From Azadirachta indica (Eukaryota > Streptophyta > Magnoliopsida > Sapindales > Meliaceae), in NCBI GenBank assembly GCA_022749755.1, contig CM040440.1:7365269-7429268 (forward strand): a stretch of DNA of 64,000 nucleotides. Direction: 5' to 3'. The notes beneath the pieces are model-generated. The model was not told the DNA's origin and did not search any database. It worked only from the letters and a program-made list of their open reading frames with translations. Positions 1 to 26,096 of this stretch are shown here, in pieces (the stretch's first letter is position 1; every line of letters starts with the position of its first letter). The position numbers were made by a program, and so were the translations under genes.

Positions 1-224
1 CTTCCTTTTCTAGGGTTTTATTGGTTGAAGATAAGGATTTCTCAGAAACGACATCGTTTAGGCAGAAAATATACATGAAAGTTGTAATTTGCCTGATATC
101 ATTTTCGATTGCTTTTGTTTTGAGGGTGCCTTTACCAACCGCTACACCCTTATTCGCTATTCATAAAAGCCATTGATTTGGAAGACAGCTTCGTCTTCCC
201 TTTGGCAATTCATTCGTTTTTGAC

Positions 225-259
225 AATATATATATATATATATATCTATATATATATAC
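225..259. repeat. TA dinucleotide microsatellite
   Basis: A nearly perfect TA run of about 35 bp, broken once by a C. A second, shorter TA-rich patch lies near 487-510. Confidence 0.9.
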
Positions 260-1433
260 AAGACAGGATAGTCAGGCTGTTGTTTTTGCATAAAATTTTA
301 TAAAATTTTATATGAATTATAAACAATTAAATATAAACATATTTAAAAATTAATATTATATTTAATCATATAATTAATATATTTTTATAATTAATGAATA
401 TATCAAATACAATTTCAATCTTTAAATGTATTTAATTTATAATAGATATAAAATTTTATGTAAAAAAAATATTACTAATCCTGTCATATATATATATTTA
501 TATATATAAAAGAAGATTTAAAATTTGAATAATGGTACTATGCATGTACTTTGATAAATTTACACTTTTTTTCGTCAAAATCTCCAATTATTTCGTTGTA
601 TTTTGTTATTGTCAAGCGAAATTTACAATTTATTAATTATATTTAAAATGCATAAAGGTCATATCGTGAAGTTGAGTTAAAGCTAAAAGTTTGATTGTTG
701 CAATGAAAGATTCTCTTTAGTATAAAATTAAAAAGTTCTGATTCTTCAAATGTATAAATATTTATTTCAAGAAACACACGCCAAATCATATGATTTTGAC
801 ACTTTACTTATTAATTGGGTAATTATTTTTTTTATAATTTTTAAGATTATTTATTATACACATAAACGATTTAGACAATAAATTTTACATTATTTGAGAT
901 ATATATTTTTTAGATAAAATTTGTATAAGATGATATTTAACACTACTCCAAACATACGGTACTTTTTCAATTATTATATTTATTCGAAAATTGCATAATT
1001 GAAAATATAGGATAGAAACAATTGTTTTATCTATAAACTTCAATAAAATTTTAATTTATTAGTTTTGGTATTATATAGAAATTTTTTGACAATATCTAAA
1101 CAAAATTACAGTTATATACTATGTAAATATAAATTAATAACAATGCCAAAAGTAAAAAATAAATAGAAACTAAGAAAAATGCTATTTATTTATTGGTGAG
1201 ATTCTCTTAGATTTGTTTTACTGAAAATGATGACATCAATTTTAGGCCATTGATTCCATGCAATTCGAAATTGAAGAGGAATGACGAATTTGTATATATA
1301 TTGTATAAATTAATAATTAAAGTTTTGTTTCTGAATTTAAGTCAACAGAAATTTGAAGTTAAAATAACACAAAAAATTGATACACCAACCGACATTGATA
1401 GTTGCTGAATTTGTATTTTAGTGATCTTAAACC

Positions 1434-1536
1434 GGGCCCAATAATTCAGACCATTGGGTTTGTAACAAACAACAATCCCGGCCCATAACCTTTTACACTT
1501 ACTTCTTTTTCCTTCGCCCATTTTGAGCTTATAAAT
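1434..1536 (+). promoter_or_regulatory. Promoter-like cluster: two GGCCCA elements and a TATA-like box
   Basis: GGGCCCA lies at 1434-1440 and GGCCCAT at 1480-1486. These match the site II (TCP-binding) class found in promoters of plant housekeeping and growth genes. TTATAAAT follows at 1529-1536. The spacing suits a plus-strand promoter, but the only frame just downstream is a 63-codon stretch starting at 1535 that I do not recognise. Promoter activity is inferred from motifs alone. Confidence 0.3.
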
Positions 1537-1734
1537 GATAAAAAGGACCGCGTTCGTTGAAACAAGGATAGTCAGATCAAAGGCCTATAAAACAGGAAGA
1601 AAAAGGCAGCGAGCAAAGCCAAACAAGGCATCTATTTTTTGTAAAGGTGAGAATCAAATCAATAAGGAAGAAAGTCTGCTCAACCACGAACTCATAAATA
1701 AAATTCATTTGAAACTTGGCCTTTGAAAAGCAAG

Positions 1735-1751
1735 CACGTGACGTGGACGTG
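1735..1751. promoter_or_regulatory. Cluster of three ACGTG cores (G-box/ABRE-like)
   Basis: CACGTG at 1735-1740 is followed directly by ACGTG at 1741-1745 and ACGTG at 1747-1751. ACGT cores are bound by plant bZIP and bHLH factors, and closely spaced copies are typical of abscisic-acid response modules. Another CACGTG lies at 2440-2445, and two ACGTGTC motifs lie near 2513 and 2545. No target gene is evident nearby. Confidence 0.35.
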
Positions 1752-1825
1752 ATTGAGAATGGCCTTTAGAGGGATTGTGGGGTTGGAATTTAAAACCTAG
1801 GGTTTGGAGGGGAGGGACTTGAATT

Positions 1826-1898
1826 CCCAAAAGGCTGTTATCTATCTGTCATTTCTCTCTCTAATGCCCAAAAGGCTGTTAGCTAGCTGTCATCTCTA

Positions 1899-1907
<9 letters not shown>
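1826..1907. repeat. Tandem duplication, period 41 bp, next to a CT microsatellite
   Basis: The block beginning CCCAAAAGGCTGTTA at 1826 recurs at 1867 with few differences. It leads into a CT run at about 1905-1929. CT-rich tracts are common in plant 5' leaders, in line with the promoter-like motifs upstream. Confidence 0.7.
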
Positions 1908-1929
<22 letters not shown>

Positions 1930-4572
1930 TTGTAGACAGCGTTGTGTATGTTCTCAATTGGTTGGCTAGCTTATCTGCCTGCCTACGACAGATTTCTTTT
2001 TTATTCCGCAGCAGTTCATTTCACGCATTTGTCGCTATTTTTTTTTTTTTCAAAGTGAAATTAATTGAAAAATACATATGGAAGTAGCCAAGACATGATT
2101 GTTGGGTTACCAACCAAAGAAAGGCTTCTAACTTTTTGAAATTTGAAGTATAAAATTATAATGCGTTTAGGAGTTTTTCTTTGGGATGTTAAAAGCACTT
2201 TGAAAAGTTAGTTTAAACTTTAAATATGTTCTTTTGTGTAACATTTGACTCAGAAAAACAGAAAAGCGCTTTACTCTCAACTTAAATACTTACTACATAT
2301 AGTGGCTTCTAATGGCATGTGAAAGACAAAAAGAGACCGGCGAAGCAAAGCAGTGGTGGAGAAAACTGAGGAGAGAATTGACGGCGTGGGTGATGGGGCA
2401 CGGGGGCCCACGGCACCGCTTCGTAAGCGTCATGGACCACACGTGATCAGAAAGCGGGGCCCATCCTTTTGGCAAATTCAACACGTTAAGCTACTTCACA
2501 TCTAAGCCACTTACGTGTCATTGTTTTATAGATTCATTTAATTACGTGTCCCCACTGTCCCGCCATAACCTCGCCATGCTCGACTCGTTTCCTTCCTGAT
2601 AACTACAACACGATATATGATATTTTGGTACTTGGCCTGGCCGTTTCGTAACACGATAAATCCACCCAAAAAAAAAAAAAAAAAAATGAAACCTCAGGGT
2701 TCACCTCTAAAGCTAGTTGCTCAAGCTGTCGCATTTATCGTAATTTTAAGAATTAAATTTAAGTGTATTATTTTAAACTAAATTAATTCCAGCCCACGGG
2801 AATGTTATTTTAAAAATCTTTTATTAATGAACCCAACTAACGTTTATTAGTAATAGATAAAACCCAACTGTATCTCTATTACCAATTGATTTTTGATTAT
2901 TTAATAGAAAATTTTGACATCAATAACTGAAAAGGATGGAAAAGTAGCATGAAAGGGTAAAATAGGTAATACGCGGAAAAAAGGGCGCTATCGAATCCAT
3001 TCAACGGTAAATAAACAATAAACTTTAGCGATTGAAGTCTGGGTAGTTGCTGAGTGATTGAAATCTTGCAGCGTTGCTCACATCCACACATTGATTCGTC
3101 GATTGCAAGAGTCCAACAAAAGCTTTTCCTTCGATTGCGATCCTCAGGCTTGCCACGTGCACCTTGGCATAAATGGAGAAGTGGACCAACTTACTTTTAC
3201 AAACTCGCCCTTTTTTTTTTTTTTGTTTGTTTAATATATGGAAAATTTTTCCTTTTGACCACCGTTTCTGTATTTTATGGAACTCTTTTTATAGTTGACC
3301 GAAAACTCATATTTTGGACAATTTTACCCCATAGCTATTTAACAAAAAAACCACCAAATTCTTCTTGTTCCTCGCTTTTTAGGAGTAGCATTCTTCAAAG
3401 TTTTCTCTTCGAAAATCAATTAATTTCACTACGCTTCCTTTACAACTCAATCTGAAATATTGTCAATTATAAATTTTCCTTTCACAATGATGTATTTACT
3501 AAAACCACGAATTTAATATACTTCAATGTAATCTTAGGTGGGTGCTTTGGTTGAATGTTGAGTTTTTTCATTGAAAAATATGTTTTTTTTTTCTCAGTTA
3601 TTCATTATAAAAGTTAGTATTTTAATATGTACATTATTTTGAGTGTTGATATATTTTTAGAATTTAACATACTATAATTTTAAAATTACATTCAGTATGA
3701 GATGAAAGCTCAAAAGATTAAATATTAATAAAAAAATAGGTAAATTCTATAAAAAATTAGTGTTACTGAATTTTTAATTTTAATTTAATTTTAGAATCAA
3801 GTGAAAATCAATAATATCAGATGCAACTTTACTTGAGGCTTGGAACTATAGTCTATATTTAGATTGCTATATAGTTTGTAGTAAATAACAACTATTAGGA
3901 ATTGAACTTTATCGAGGTTGGAGATGGTCAAATCGACCTTAATGTCAACATACATCTGCCGGCTCATACTTGTATATATTTATAAGTTAAATATAATATA
4001 AATAAAATTATTTGAATTTTAAAAATTTAATTTTTATTTTGGTGATTTAATCAATACAAAGAAAAATCAAATAATACATTTTTTTTTAATTTCAATTAAA
4101 CAATAAAAGCGATATGTTTTTCTTTTGTCCGCAAAATGTCTATGCCGCAGTTTTACGACAATGATACAAAGAATTTAAAATGATTAAACTAAACTTAAAA
4201 ATCATTAAAAATTTATCATGTAGTAATAAGATAACACTTAACCTAGTTACATAGAACACTTAATATTATTGGGTTTTCATTTCAAAATAATAAGTGGTTG
4301 AGATGGGATAATTAATTAATTAATTTATAAAAAAGACAAAGAGATATATAGCCAAACTACAACTTTTGCCTTTTATTTGTGGTCCTGTCTTCAGCTGACA
4401 CTAATAATAACTGCTTGTCTGCTAATAGTTGATAATTCTTTTATCTTCTAAATAATTCTAAAAATAATAATTAAATAATAAGAAAACCAAAGAGGATAAA
4501 AAAAAAATCAGCTTCCCTGTTAAGCCCATCCCCTATCCCAAATTCAGAGACAAAAACCTTCTTCTCCTTCCG

Positions 4573-5736
4573 ATGTCCGAATACCCCAGCATTTCTAAAA
4601 GCCAAAAACTTTCACAACAGCATCAGCCATTGCTTCCAGGCTTACCTGATCATATAGCTCACCTCTGTCTCTCCAATGTCCACCCTTCAATTCTCTATCA
4701 CGTCTGTAACTCTTGGCGACGTCTGATTTATTCCCCTTCTTTCCCTCCCTTTCTCTCTTTGTATACTCTTCTTTCATCAAAATCCGACTCTTCGATCCGT
4801 TTCTTTACGTTTGATCCTGTATCCTGTAAATGGGATCCTCTTCCTTCTCCGCCGCCAGACCCGGCGCCTCTAGATCTTGTACTGCACCATCCCTCGTTTT
4901 TGTCTCGTAAGCTGCCTGTTCAGTCGGTTTCTGTTTCCGGGAAATTGATACTGCTGGCTGCTACAACTCATAATTTTTATCCTGCTTTGACTCGTCCGCT
5001 TATCTTTGATCCCGTTCTCAGGAAATGGATTTTCGGTCCCCGGCTCTCCAGCCCGCGCCGCTGGTGTATTGCGGGGGCGTTACGGAACGTGGTGTATGTA
5101 GCAAGCGGCATCGGATCCCAGTTCTCCGCAGACGTTGCGAAGTCTGTGGAGAAGTGGAACTTAGAAGAAAACAAACCCAAAGCCCGCAAGAGAATTACAA
5201 GTTATGGCTGGAAGAACAAGAGTTGCTACAAAGGATGGAGGTGGGAGAAAATGAGAGAACTGAAAGACTGCAGATTTAGCAGAGACGCCATAGATGCAGT
5301 GGGGTGGAGAGGGAAGCTTTGCGTGGTTCACGTTACAGCAAAAGGTGGAGTTCTATACGACGTCGCTAAGGACACCTGGGAAGACATGCCTGAAGGTATG
5401 ATCAAAGGATGGAGAGGACCCACGGCCGCAATGGACGAAGAAGTGATGTACATGGTTGACGAAAACGATGGCGCCCTCAGAAAATACGATGAAGAAACGG
5501 ACGAATGGAAAGAGATAACAAAATCAGAGTTGCTCAAAGGAGCGCAGCATATAGCAGCCGGTGGGGGCAGAGTTTGCGTCGTTAGCAGGGTTGTTGATAG
5601 CGGCGGAATTGTGGTGGTGAATGTGAAGGCATCGCCTCCGAGGCTATGGGTGGTGGAAACGCCACCTGGGTACGAAGCAGTAACGGTTCACATACTGCCG
5701 AGGATGAGCCACCCGGTTTCCGATTCCCGGTACTAG
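4573..5736 (+). CDS. KUF1: F-box/kelch-repeat protein, KUF1/SKIP25-like
   Basis: Intronless frame of 387 codons ending in TAG. F-box/kelch proteins are substrate-recognition subunits of SCF-type ubiquitin ligases: the F-box binds the SKP1 adaptor and the kelch blades bind the target. The F-box lies at about residues 20-62, with LLPGLPDHIAHLCL followed by a CNSWRRLIYSPSFPPFLSLY segment typical of this subfamily. Kelch-type blades follow from about residue 75, including FDPVLRKWIFGP and a YDVAKDTWEDMPEGM segment. Length and F-box wording fit Arabidopsis KUF1 (KARRIKIN-UPREGULATED F-BOX 1), a feedback regulator of karrikin/KAI2 signalling, which I recall lies beside RECQL2 there; a RECQL2-type gene lies downstream here too. 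The ATG at 4573 is the first in-frame Met. The symbol rests on homology plus synteny, so a paralogue remains possible. Confidence 0.85.
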   Translation: MSEYPSISKSQKLSQQHQPLLPGLPDHIAHLCLSNVHPSILYHVCNSWRRLIYSPSFPPFLSLYTLLSSKSDSSIRFFTFDPVSCKWDPLPSPPPDPAPLDLVLHHPSFLSRKLPVQSVSVSGKLILLAATTHNFYPALTRPLIFDPVLRKWIFGPRLSSPRRWCIAGALRNVVYVASGIGSQFSADVAKSVEKWNLEENKPKARKRITSYGWKNKSCYKGWRWEKMRELKDCRFSRDAIDAVGWRGKLCVVHVTAKGGVLYDVAKDTWEDMPEGMIKGWRGPTAAMDEEVMYMVDENDGALRKYDEETDEWKEITKSELLKGAQHIAAGGGRVCVVSRVVDSGGIVVVNVKASPPRLWVVETPPGYEAVTVHILPRMSHPVSDSRY

Positions 5737-7407
5737 TTTGGAGACTTGAAGAAGTTCCAATTTTTTTTTTTTAGGTGGATTAATTAATTGCCACATACGT
5801 GATTTTTTTTTTTTTCATAAATTGGGGTGAACATGAATGAGATTTTTTTTTAGCAAATTTTTAATGAGTGAAAGTGAAAATTTGTCGTTATGTGTGAGGT
5901 GTACAAAAGATGGACGTAGATCCATGAACATTATTGAAGGTAAGGAAGACAAAGATTTAATGATGCCGTCTTAAATGTTTAAAGGTTGAATAGTCCATTG
6001 ATGGATGCTGATGCTGATGCTGATGCTGTGCTAGTTGGTCTTGGAAACAGTCTATATTATAGATCTCGTGAGAAATTTAAGCAGCGTTCGGGGGAACCTT
6101 ACCTTTTTAAAACCAAAAACGTATTTCATAGTATTTGCTAAAAGAATTTTTAAAAATAAAATACTTAAAAACTAATTATAATAAGTACTCTTTTTTTTTT
6201 TTTTGAAATTTTGAATAATAAAAAATAAGTTCTAAAATTTAACCAAACAATTACTACATGCACAATGGGCAGGTTTGTGGTTACTGGTTGGCATCAAAGG
6301 CTTGTTACATGTAGTAGCCTCTTAGCCATCTTTAATAGGTTATATTTTGGTTTTTTTTTCTATTGTTATATTACATTTATTCGTTGTATTTATTTTTTCA
6401 ATTAAGTTTAAACTCTAGCTTCTTGTCAATTGGGTAATAACATGCTACTTTTATTCGTGTCCTACTTCTTCTCAAATTTTCCTTGAATTTCGACTCTACT
6501 TTTTATTGTAATTTGTGATATCTTGCTACATATTTCAAAATATTTTACATCTAGTTTAGAGAATTTTCATATATTAATATACCTCATTGTCATAATTTTT
6601 ACCGTAATTATTAATTTCTTATCGTGCTTTTCAAGGTTGCTAAATGCAACAGAAGACTTAGAAATTACACAGAGTTGAGGGATTGTACGTTACACTAGCA
6701 AGCACTGTAAATTCTACTCGTGTCAATTCTATACCGGTCGTTGTTTGGGAAATAAATTTTCGAGCCCACAATTCAATGTGTCCACAGTACATAGCATAGC
6801 CCACACAAGGAAGCATATGCCCAAATTACGTAAGCATAATTGAAGCATTTTTTTTTTTCACTTGAATTGCGGGTTAAAAAATGTCATCGCTCCAAAATAT
6901 TACCTTATTTTACCAATAATAATTGTGAAACAATTAATTAAAACTTTAGTCTTAATTCTATTCAACGTATTTGCTCATCAAATCTACCGAAACAGACTAA
7001 TCTAGTTAAAGTTATTTTATCTTACACTTCAAAATGAGGGCACGAAAGCATCAAACCATCCACGGCAGATAATAAACTTCTTAGAAGGGAAATCTTACAA
7101 AGACAAATACTTAACTAAATTTTTCTGTCAAAAGTTCACCCCACATGCACCAGAATTTATCAAGTTCATATGACACGAGCAAATGACTACAATAGCCTGT
7201 AAAAGCTCTTAATATTTTTTTTGTGTCGAGAGATAGTAACAGTTAACATCCTCGATATGAAACAAAGCAACACCAACAATACAACAGACATTCTTGGATG
7301 GAAGACCAGATTGGTGTATTATTTATGATGATGGGCAACCAATAAAGCATCATCAGATGCCAAACACAACCAAGCAGCATAACGTGAATGACAGTGTACG
7401 AGACCAT
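5737..7407. other. Convergent intergenic spacer with 3' UTRs
   Basis: This spacer lies between the convergent F-box and ankyrin genes, so it should hold both 3' UTRs. It is AT-rich with poly(T) runs. A hexanucleotide repeat, GATGCT in four perfect copies, lies at 6004-6027, probably in the F-box gene's 3' UTR or just past it. No further gene is seen. Confidence 0.6.
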
Positions 7408-10126
7408 TCAGCTCTCAGAGCTATAAGAGGCCTCAACTGAAGAGAAGTTTTCACTTCGAAATAGCTTCATCTCCTCATATGCCCATTCAAGACCAGGGCA
7501 GTAATGAAGTGGTGGGTTGAATCTACTATCATTGATGTCATCTGACAAAAATGCTCCATTCTCAATCAGGAATTTAACAGCTTCCCTCTTTCTTTCTTTG
7601 GCTGCAGTGTGAAGTGGGGTCCCTGGATTTACATGATAAGACGAACACAAAAAGTTCTTAGTAAGAAATTGGATAATCCATTTTAGTGATTTAAAAGAGG
7701 AAAGAGAGCACAATGTGGGGGGAAACAATAGATATATGGGTTTTCCCAGGAGACTTATATACTCACAGCCACAGGCACCCCGTGTTCTGGCATCAATGTC
7801 AGCACCTCGCTCAAGCAATTCATCCATAACTTCAAGGTGGCCACCTTGTGCAGCAAGGTGAAGTGGGGTTACCCCTTTTGATTTGGGGCCCCATGCTGCC
7901 ACATTCACATCCATTCCTTCATCAAGAAGTTGCTTCACCTGTTCCAGAAAACCTATAATTAACAACTGTTTCCCACAGTGAAATCCTTGACAAAATTATT
8001 AGTGAGGATTTGCGGGTATCTTCATTCATACATAACAAAAATGAAAGAATGTTTTCTCGAGACTTTTATTAATTAGTACAAAAAATAAAATGAAAGGGTA
8101 AAGAAAAATGGTATAATTGGAAACGCAAACAATGTAATTATGCTTTGTTGTTTAATAAATACATATTTTACAGCTATGACATAGATTGCAAAAGCATTCC
8201 TAGCAAGTTCATCACATAAACATTTTTGGATAATGGGCTTATATTTTCTACTTAAGATAATATTTCATTAACATACCTGAATCAGATACATACTAAAATA
8301 AGGTCTATCTGCAAAAATTATGGGGTCAACCAAAAGCATACAAAGCATTTCATTGTTTGAATACGGTATATGTTCCAACATGGTTTATGATACAAACACA
8401 GCATGCTAGAGACAAGTGGCGACACATTTTAAAATCTTATTTAAGGCACAAAAGAAAGCATTCAGAAGTCCAAACAGCTCACGTGATATTTCAGTTTTTA
8501 AAATAAGTTTAGCCCAATGTGCTTAGGTATCAAAGGTCAATCAAGATGGGTCTTAAAATTCTTGTTTTAAAAGATTAACTCACTACTTGCAGCGCATGGC
8601 AAATACATCTACAGTAGACAGCAGCAACTGGTAAATTAATTACTGGTTGAGAACAATTATTAAAACATGCCTGACCTTAACCCAAACTTATATGGTTTCA
8701 TCAACTAATCTTGCCTCCTCCAGAATGAAGTTTTTACAAGGAATAAAATGTAATGAACAATCAAAGCTACTCAAGGTACATTATTCACATGTCCGCCAAG
8801 TAGACACGGAGTAGATCAACATAATCCTCACTGCATTTCTTTAGGTCAGCCATAAGTAAGGTCAAAGGAGATGGTTAATTTTAAGCAACAGTAAAGAGAA
8901 ATGGGGGAGGATAGAGAGAGAAAGATAAAGAGGCAGAGGCTCAAAACAGTTACAAACCAACATAATTCTCACCCTCCGTGTCAGTGGACATGGTTAATAT
9001 CAGAAGCCTAACCAAAGGCTATGATCTTGGCATATATATATAGATAAAGAGGAAGAGAGATATTTTTGGTTAAAAGAAGTGTCCTTTATGAATTAGCACT
9101 TATTTAAGTTAATCTTCCGTCTGACATCCAGGAATACTTTGGTTCGTTACCCTAACTGTAGTTGTGTGATCAGTTTACTTAATACAAAAGAGGCCATAAA
9201 GTTGTAAGTTCCAAAGCCTAACCATTAAGACAAGTGCATCCTCAGAAATATCAAAAGTTAGGTGAATAATTCAAAAGAAAAGTAACAATAACTTTCTTGA
9301 AGACCTGAGCGCAAGAAGGGGGAAGCAGTGGCTAATTGCAATGCCCAAAAATAACAATCTTAATAAAAACCACACAACACATAACAGAAAGAATAAAATC
9401 ACAGCTAAATAAAACTATTTGAACCAACACAACATATCAAGATTTCGAAAAATCTCCTTCTCATTCCCATTTATTAAGTAATCCCTTTTGGTATGTTCTA
9501 ATCCCTTCCAAGAAAAATCTCTGATTATAGTTTTCAAGAAAGGGGAAGCAGTAGCTAATCACAAAGCCAAAAGAAAACAAAAACAATCTTAATGAGAACC
9601 ACACAACACATAACAAAAAGAATAAAATCACAGCTAAATGACACCATTTGAGGCAACAAAACGCATCAAGATTTCCAAAAATCTCCTTTTCATTCCCATT
9701 TATCAAGTAATCCCTTTCGGTATGTTCCACTCCCTTCCCAAGAAAAATATGTAATTATAGTTTTCAATTTTACGGGCAACTTACTTCCAAGTAAACTACT
9801 CACAGCATCCACAACTTAGAAGACCGAGAAAGCTTAAAAAATAGAATCAAATTCAAATGACACGGGCACTTAAAATACACCTTGCATCAATAAAGCTTTT
9901 TACTTATCCATAACAATTATAAGAATCAGAAAAAATATGAATAATCACTTCTATGGCAAATTACAATAGAACATACCTGTTTGAGATCACCTTTACGCGC
10001 ACTGACATGAAGAGGCGTCCAACCCCTATCGTCGGTGTCGATCACTGGCCTAAAGAACCGCTTTCTAGAAGACTTACGCTGCAACGAAAACGGACCCAAT
10101 TGCTCTTGCACCATGCTTTGTATCAT
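7408..10126 (-). CDS. Phytochrome-interacting ankyrin-repeat protein (PIA1/PIA2-like)
   Basis: Three exons on the minus strand: 10126-9977, 7938-7767 and 7622-7408. All borders are GT-AG, and the joined frame codes for 178 aa. Three ankyrin repeats are visible at about residues 33-65 (GWTPLHVSARKGDL), 70-103 (GVTPLHLAAQGGHLEVM) and 106-138 (CGWTPLHTAAKERKREAV). A conserved tail follows, containing DSRFNPPLHYCPGLEWAYEE. The repeats and that tail are the signature of the small plant PIA proteins, reported as partners of phytochrome and as modulators of light-dependent anthocyanin accumulation. A basic stretch, RKSSRKRFFR, precedes the first repeat. I chose the Met at 10126; a second Met four codons later (10114) is equally plausible. 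The 2.0-kb first intron carries a 224-bp tandem duplication. The ankyrin identity is certain; the PIA assignment is strong. Confidence 0.85.
9313..9768. repeat. Tandem duplication of about 224 bp inside intron 1 of the ankyrin gene
   Basis: A unit starting with AAGGGGGAAGCAGTGGCTAA near 9314 recurs near 9538 with scattered substitutions and small indels. Shared landmarks include ACCACACAACACATAACA, ATAAAATCACAGCTAAAT and CATTCCCATTTAT. No coding content is seen in either copy. The divergence shows the duplication is not recent. Confidence 0.85.
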
Positions 10127-12072
10127 TTTTCAATTATAATTATAATACACCTTCAATTTAATTATCAATCGATGGATTTTGCTTGCGACTAGAAGCAAAA
10201 ACTAAAAAGAAAAAACCAGGAAACTGGTTTACATGATAAGTAACAGACGCACAGAACGAAAGAAAATTAGCGAGAAGACATGGAATGATTAGCAATGCAA
10301 TAGGGAAAGAAGGGATTGAGACCAGGTCCGAATACACGAAGATTCTGTCGGATTGTTACGCAGGAAATAGCAGGTGCAGATGATATGAACATAGTAATCA
10401 ATTAAAACCCTAACTAGTCAATATATATAAAATAAAGAACACGCAGAGAGGAAGAAGAAATTTTGATGTGAATTTGAAGAAGAGACGGAGAGTAATTAGA
10501 CGAATCCTGGGTTGATTTGGAGAGAATTTGGAGGAAACATGAAGAAATTTTTTTGCCCTATATAAGGAGAAGAAGAGAAAGACGACGGGAAACTGCGTGA
10601 ATTCTTGGGAAGGCGGAAAAGGGGTCATCGAATTTTATAAAGACCACGAATAAAAAAAAATTCCAGTTAATATTTTTTTTATTTCTAATATTTTCTCTTC
10701 TAAAAAATAATATTTAAATGTTTATTTCTAACAACTTTTTTGTTTTAAGCATAAATTAAGTAATATTTTGTCAGGTTTATATATTATCTTAAAAATTAAT
10801 TTAATTAGTCAATCAATGGTATATGAATCATTTTAATTAATTTATTTTAGTGTGTGTGGGTAATCATATTAGTGAGTGTAATAAATAAATAAAAAAGAGT
10901 AAATAAGTTTTTTTTCTTATTTGTTATTTTGAAAGGGGGTGTAAATAGTATTTAGATACGAACAAATTGTCCACCTTAATAGCAACTTAAAATATTCCCC
11001 TATTTTTAATAAAATAAGATAAATGTTTTATATAATTAAATATAAAAACTGAAAATTAATAATAAATATGTACTTCTTTATGGATTGCACAAACCGGGAA
11101 AGTAAAAAAATTGAAGTCCAAATATTTGCGACGGGTTGGCTAATTTTAGGCTAAGAGTCAACTCAAATCAATATGAAGGAAGTTAAAATTAGTTAAAGAC
11201 GACTCAATTATAGATAATCTATTTTAAAAAATAAAATAAAAAGCTAAAATAAATCAAAATTAAATTTAACCTTTAACGTATTCCATCTTTTTTTTTAAAA
11301 AAAATTACATGAAATTTTAATATATGTTAATAGTTAATAAGACATTGTCTAAATAAATTGAAAAGAGTAGCGACCTTAAAAATAAACAATACAAAAATTT
11401 TGTTAGTTAAATTTATATCTTGCCATAAAAATATAATCCGTATCCTATATAAATAAAGCAATACTTCTTTTTGTCAGATTAAGAATGATAATTTTTTTAA
11501 CATAAGTTTTCAATTTTAGTTAAATTATGCATGTAGTTGCATAAATTTGGAAGTGGTGACCTATCTTATTCTATTATGTTTATTTTATGTTAAAATATGA
11601 AGTGATAAATATTATTTCAATATAAATTCTACTTAAATAAACACGCCATATTATTATTTTAATATTTATTTGTATTTTAAACGAAGTGGTGGTAAAAGAG
11701 TTAAAATACAAATATGATAATACACTTATTTTAGAGATTACAATTAGAATAATATTATTAATTTTTAAATATTTATATTTAAATTTATTGAAGTATCACA
11801 TCTTTTATACATATTCTATTCCTTTCGTAAAAAAAAAAAAAGAAAACCGCTAATTTGTATCAAATTGGCGTGAAACCTACTACCCAACTCGACTTAATTC
11901 AAATAATCTGAAAACTGAAATGTTCGGGTTTTCGGGTTACGGGCTTTCTTCGTACCACTCGCAAGGCCGGAGAAGTTCGGGTTGAACCAACCCTCTGCTG
12001 CTTTGCATTTCCAATTGTCCAGCGTCTCCTGGTTACACTCCGTCTCCAATCTCATAGGCGACGGAAAAACGA
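10127..12072. other. Divergent spacer between the PIA-like and RECQL2-like genes
   Basis: The minus-strand ankyrin gene and the plus-strand helicase gene diverge from here, so the region should hold both promoters and leaders. CTATATAAGG at 10559-10568 reads as a TATA-type element in either direction and sits about 430 bp upstream of the ankyrin start; a leader intron is possible. From 10.64 to 11.9 kb the DNA is very AT-rich, with no frame of interest. No gene is seen. Confidence 0.5.

Positions 12073-26096
<14,024 letters not shown>

Larger units (their letters stand above)
1..4572. other. AT-rich intergenic spacer
   Basis: I find no coding region I can support in this 4.6 kb. Open frames are short and show no family resemblance. 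The stretch holds a TA microsatellite, a CT microsatellite next to a 41-bp tandem duplication, a perfect AAACCTAGGGTTT palindrome at 1793-1805 (two inverted telo-box cores), and several ACGTG cores near 1735-1751 and 2440-2550. A GC-richer patch at about 2330-2480 has no recognisable protein in either strand. The pattern resembles one or more promoter or leader regions whose gene is unrecognised or lost, or distal upstream DNA of the F-box gene. Confidence 0.6.

Noticed and set aside
1535..1726. 63-codon Lys-rich frame just after a promoter-like cluster
   Set aside because: The position is tempting, but there is no recognisable domain and the Lys richness follows from A-rich DNA. Kept only as a regulatory-region note.
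3054..3455. 133-codon plus-strand frame
   Set aside because: Low-complexity, Phe/Ser-rich translation of AT-rich DNA with no domain, no splice context and no similarity I recognise.
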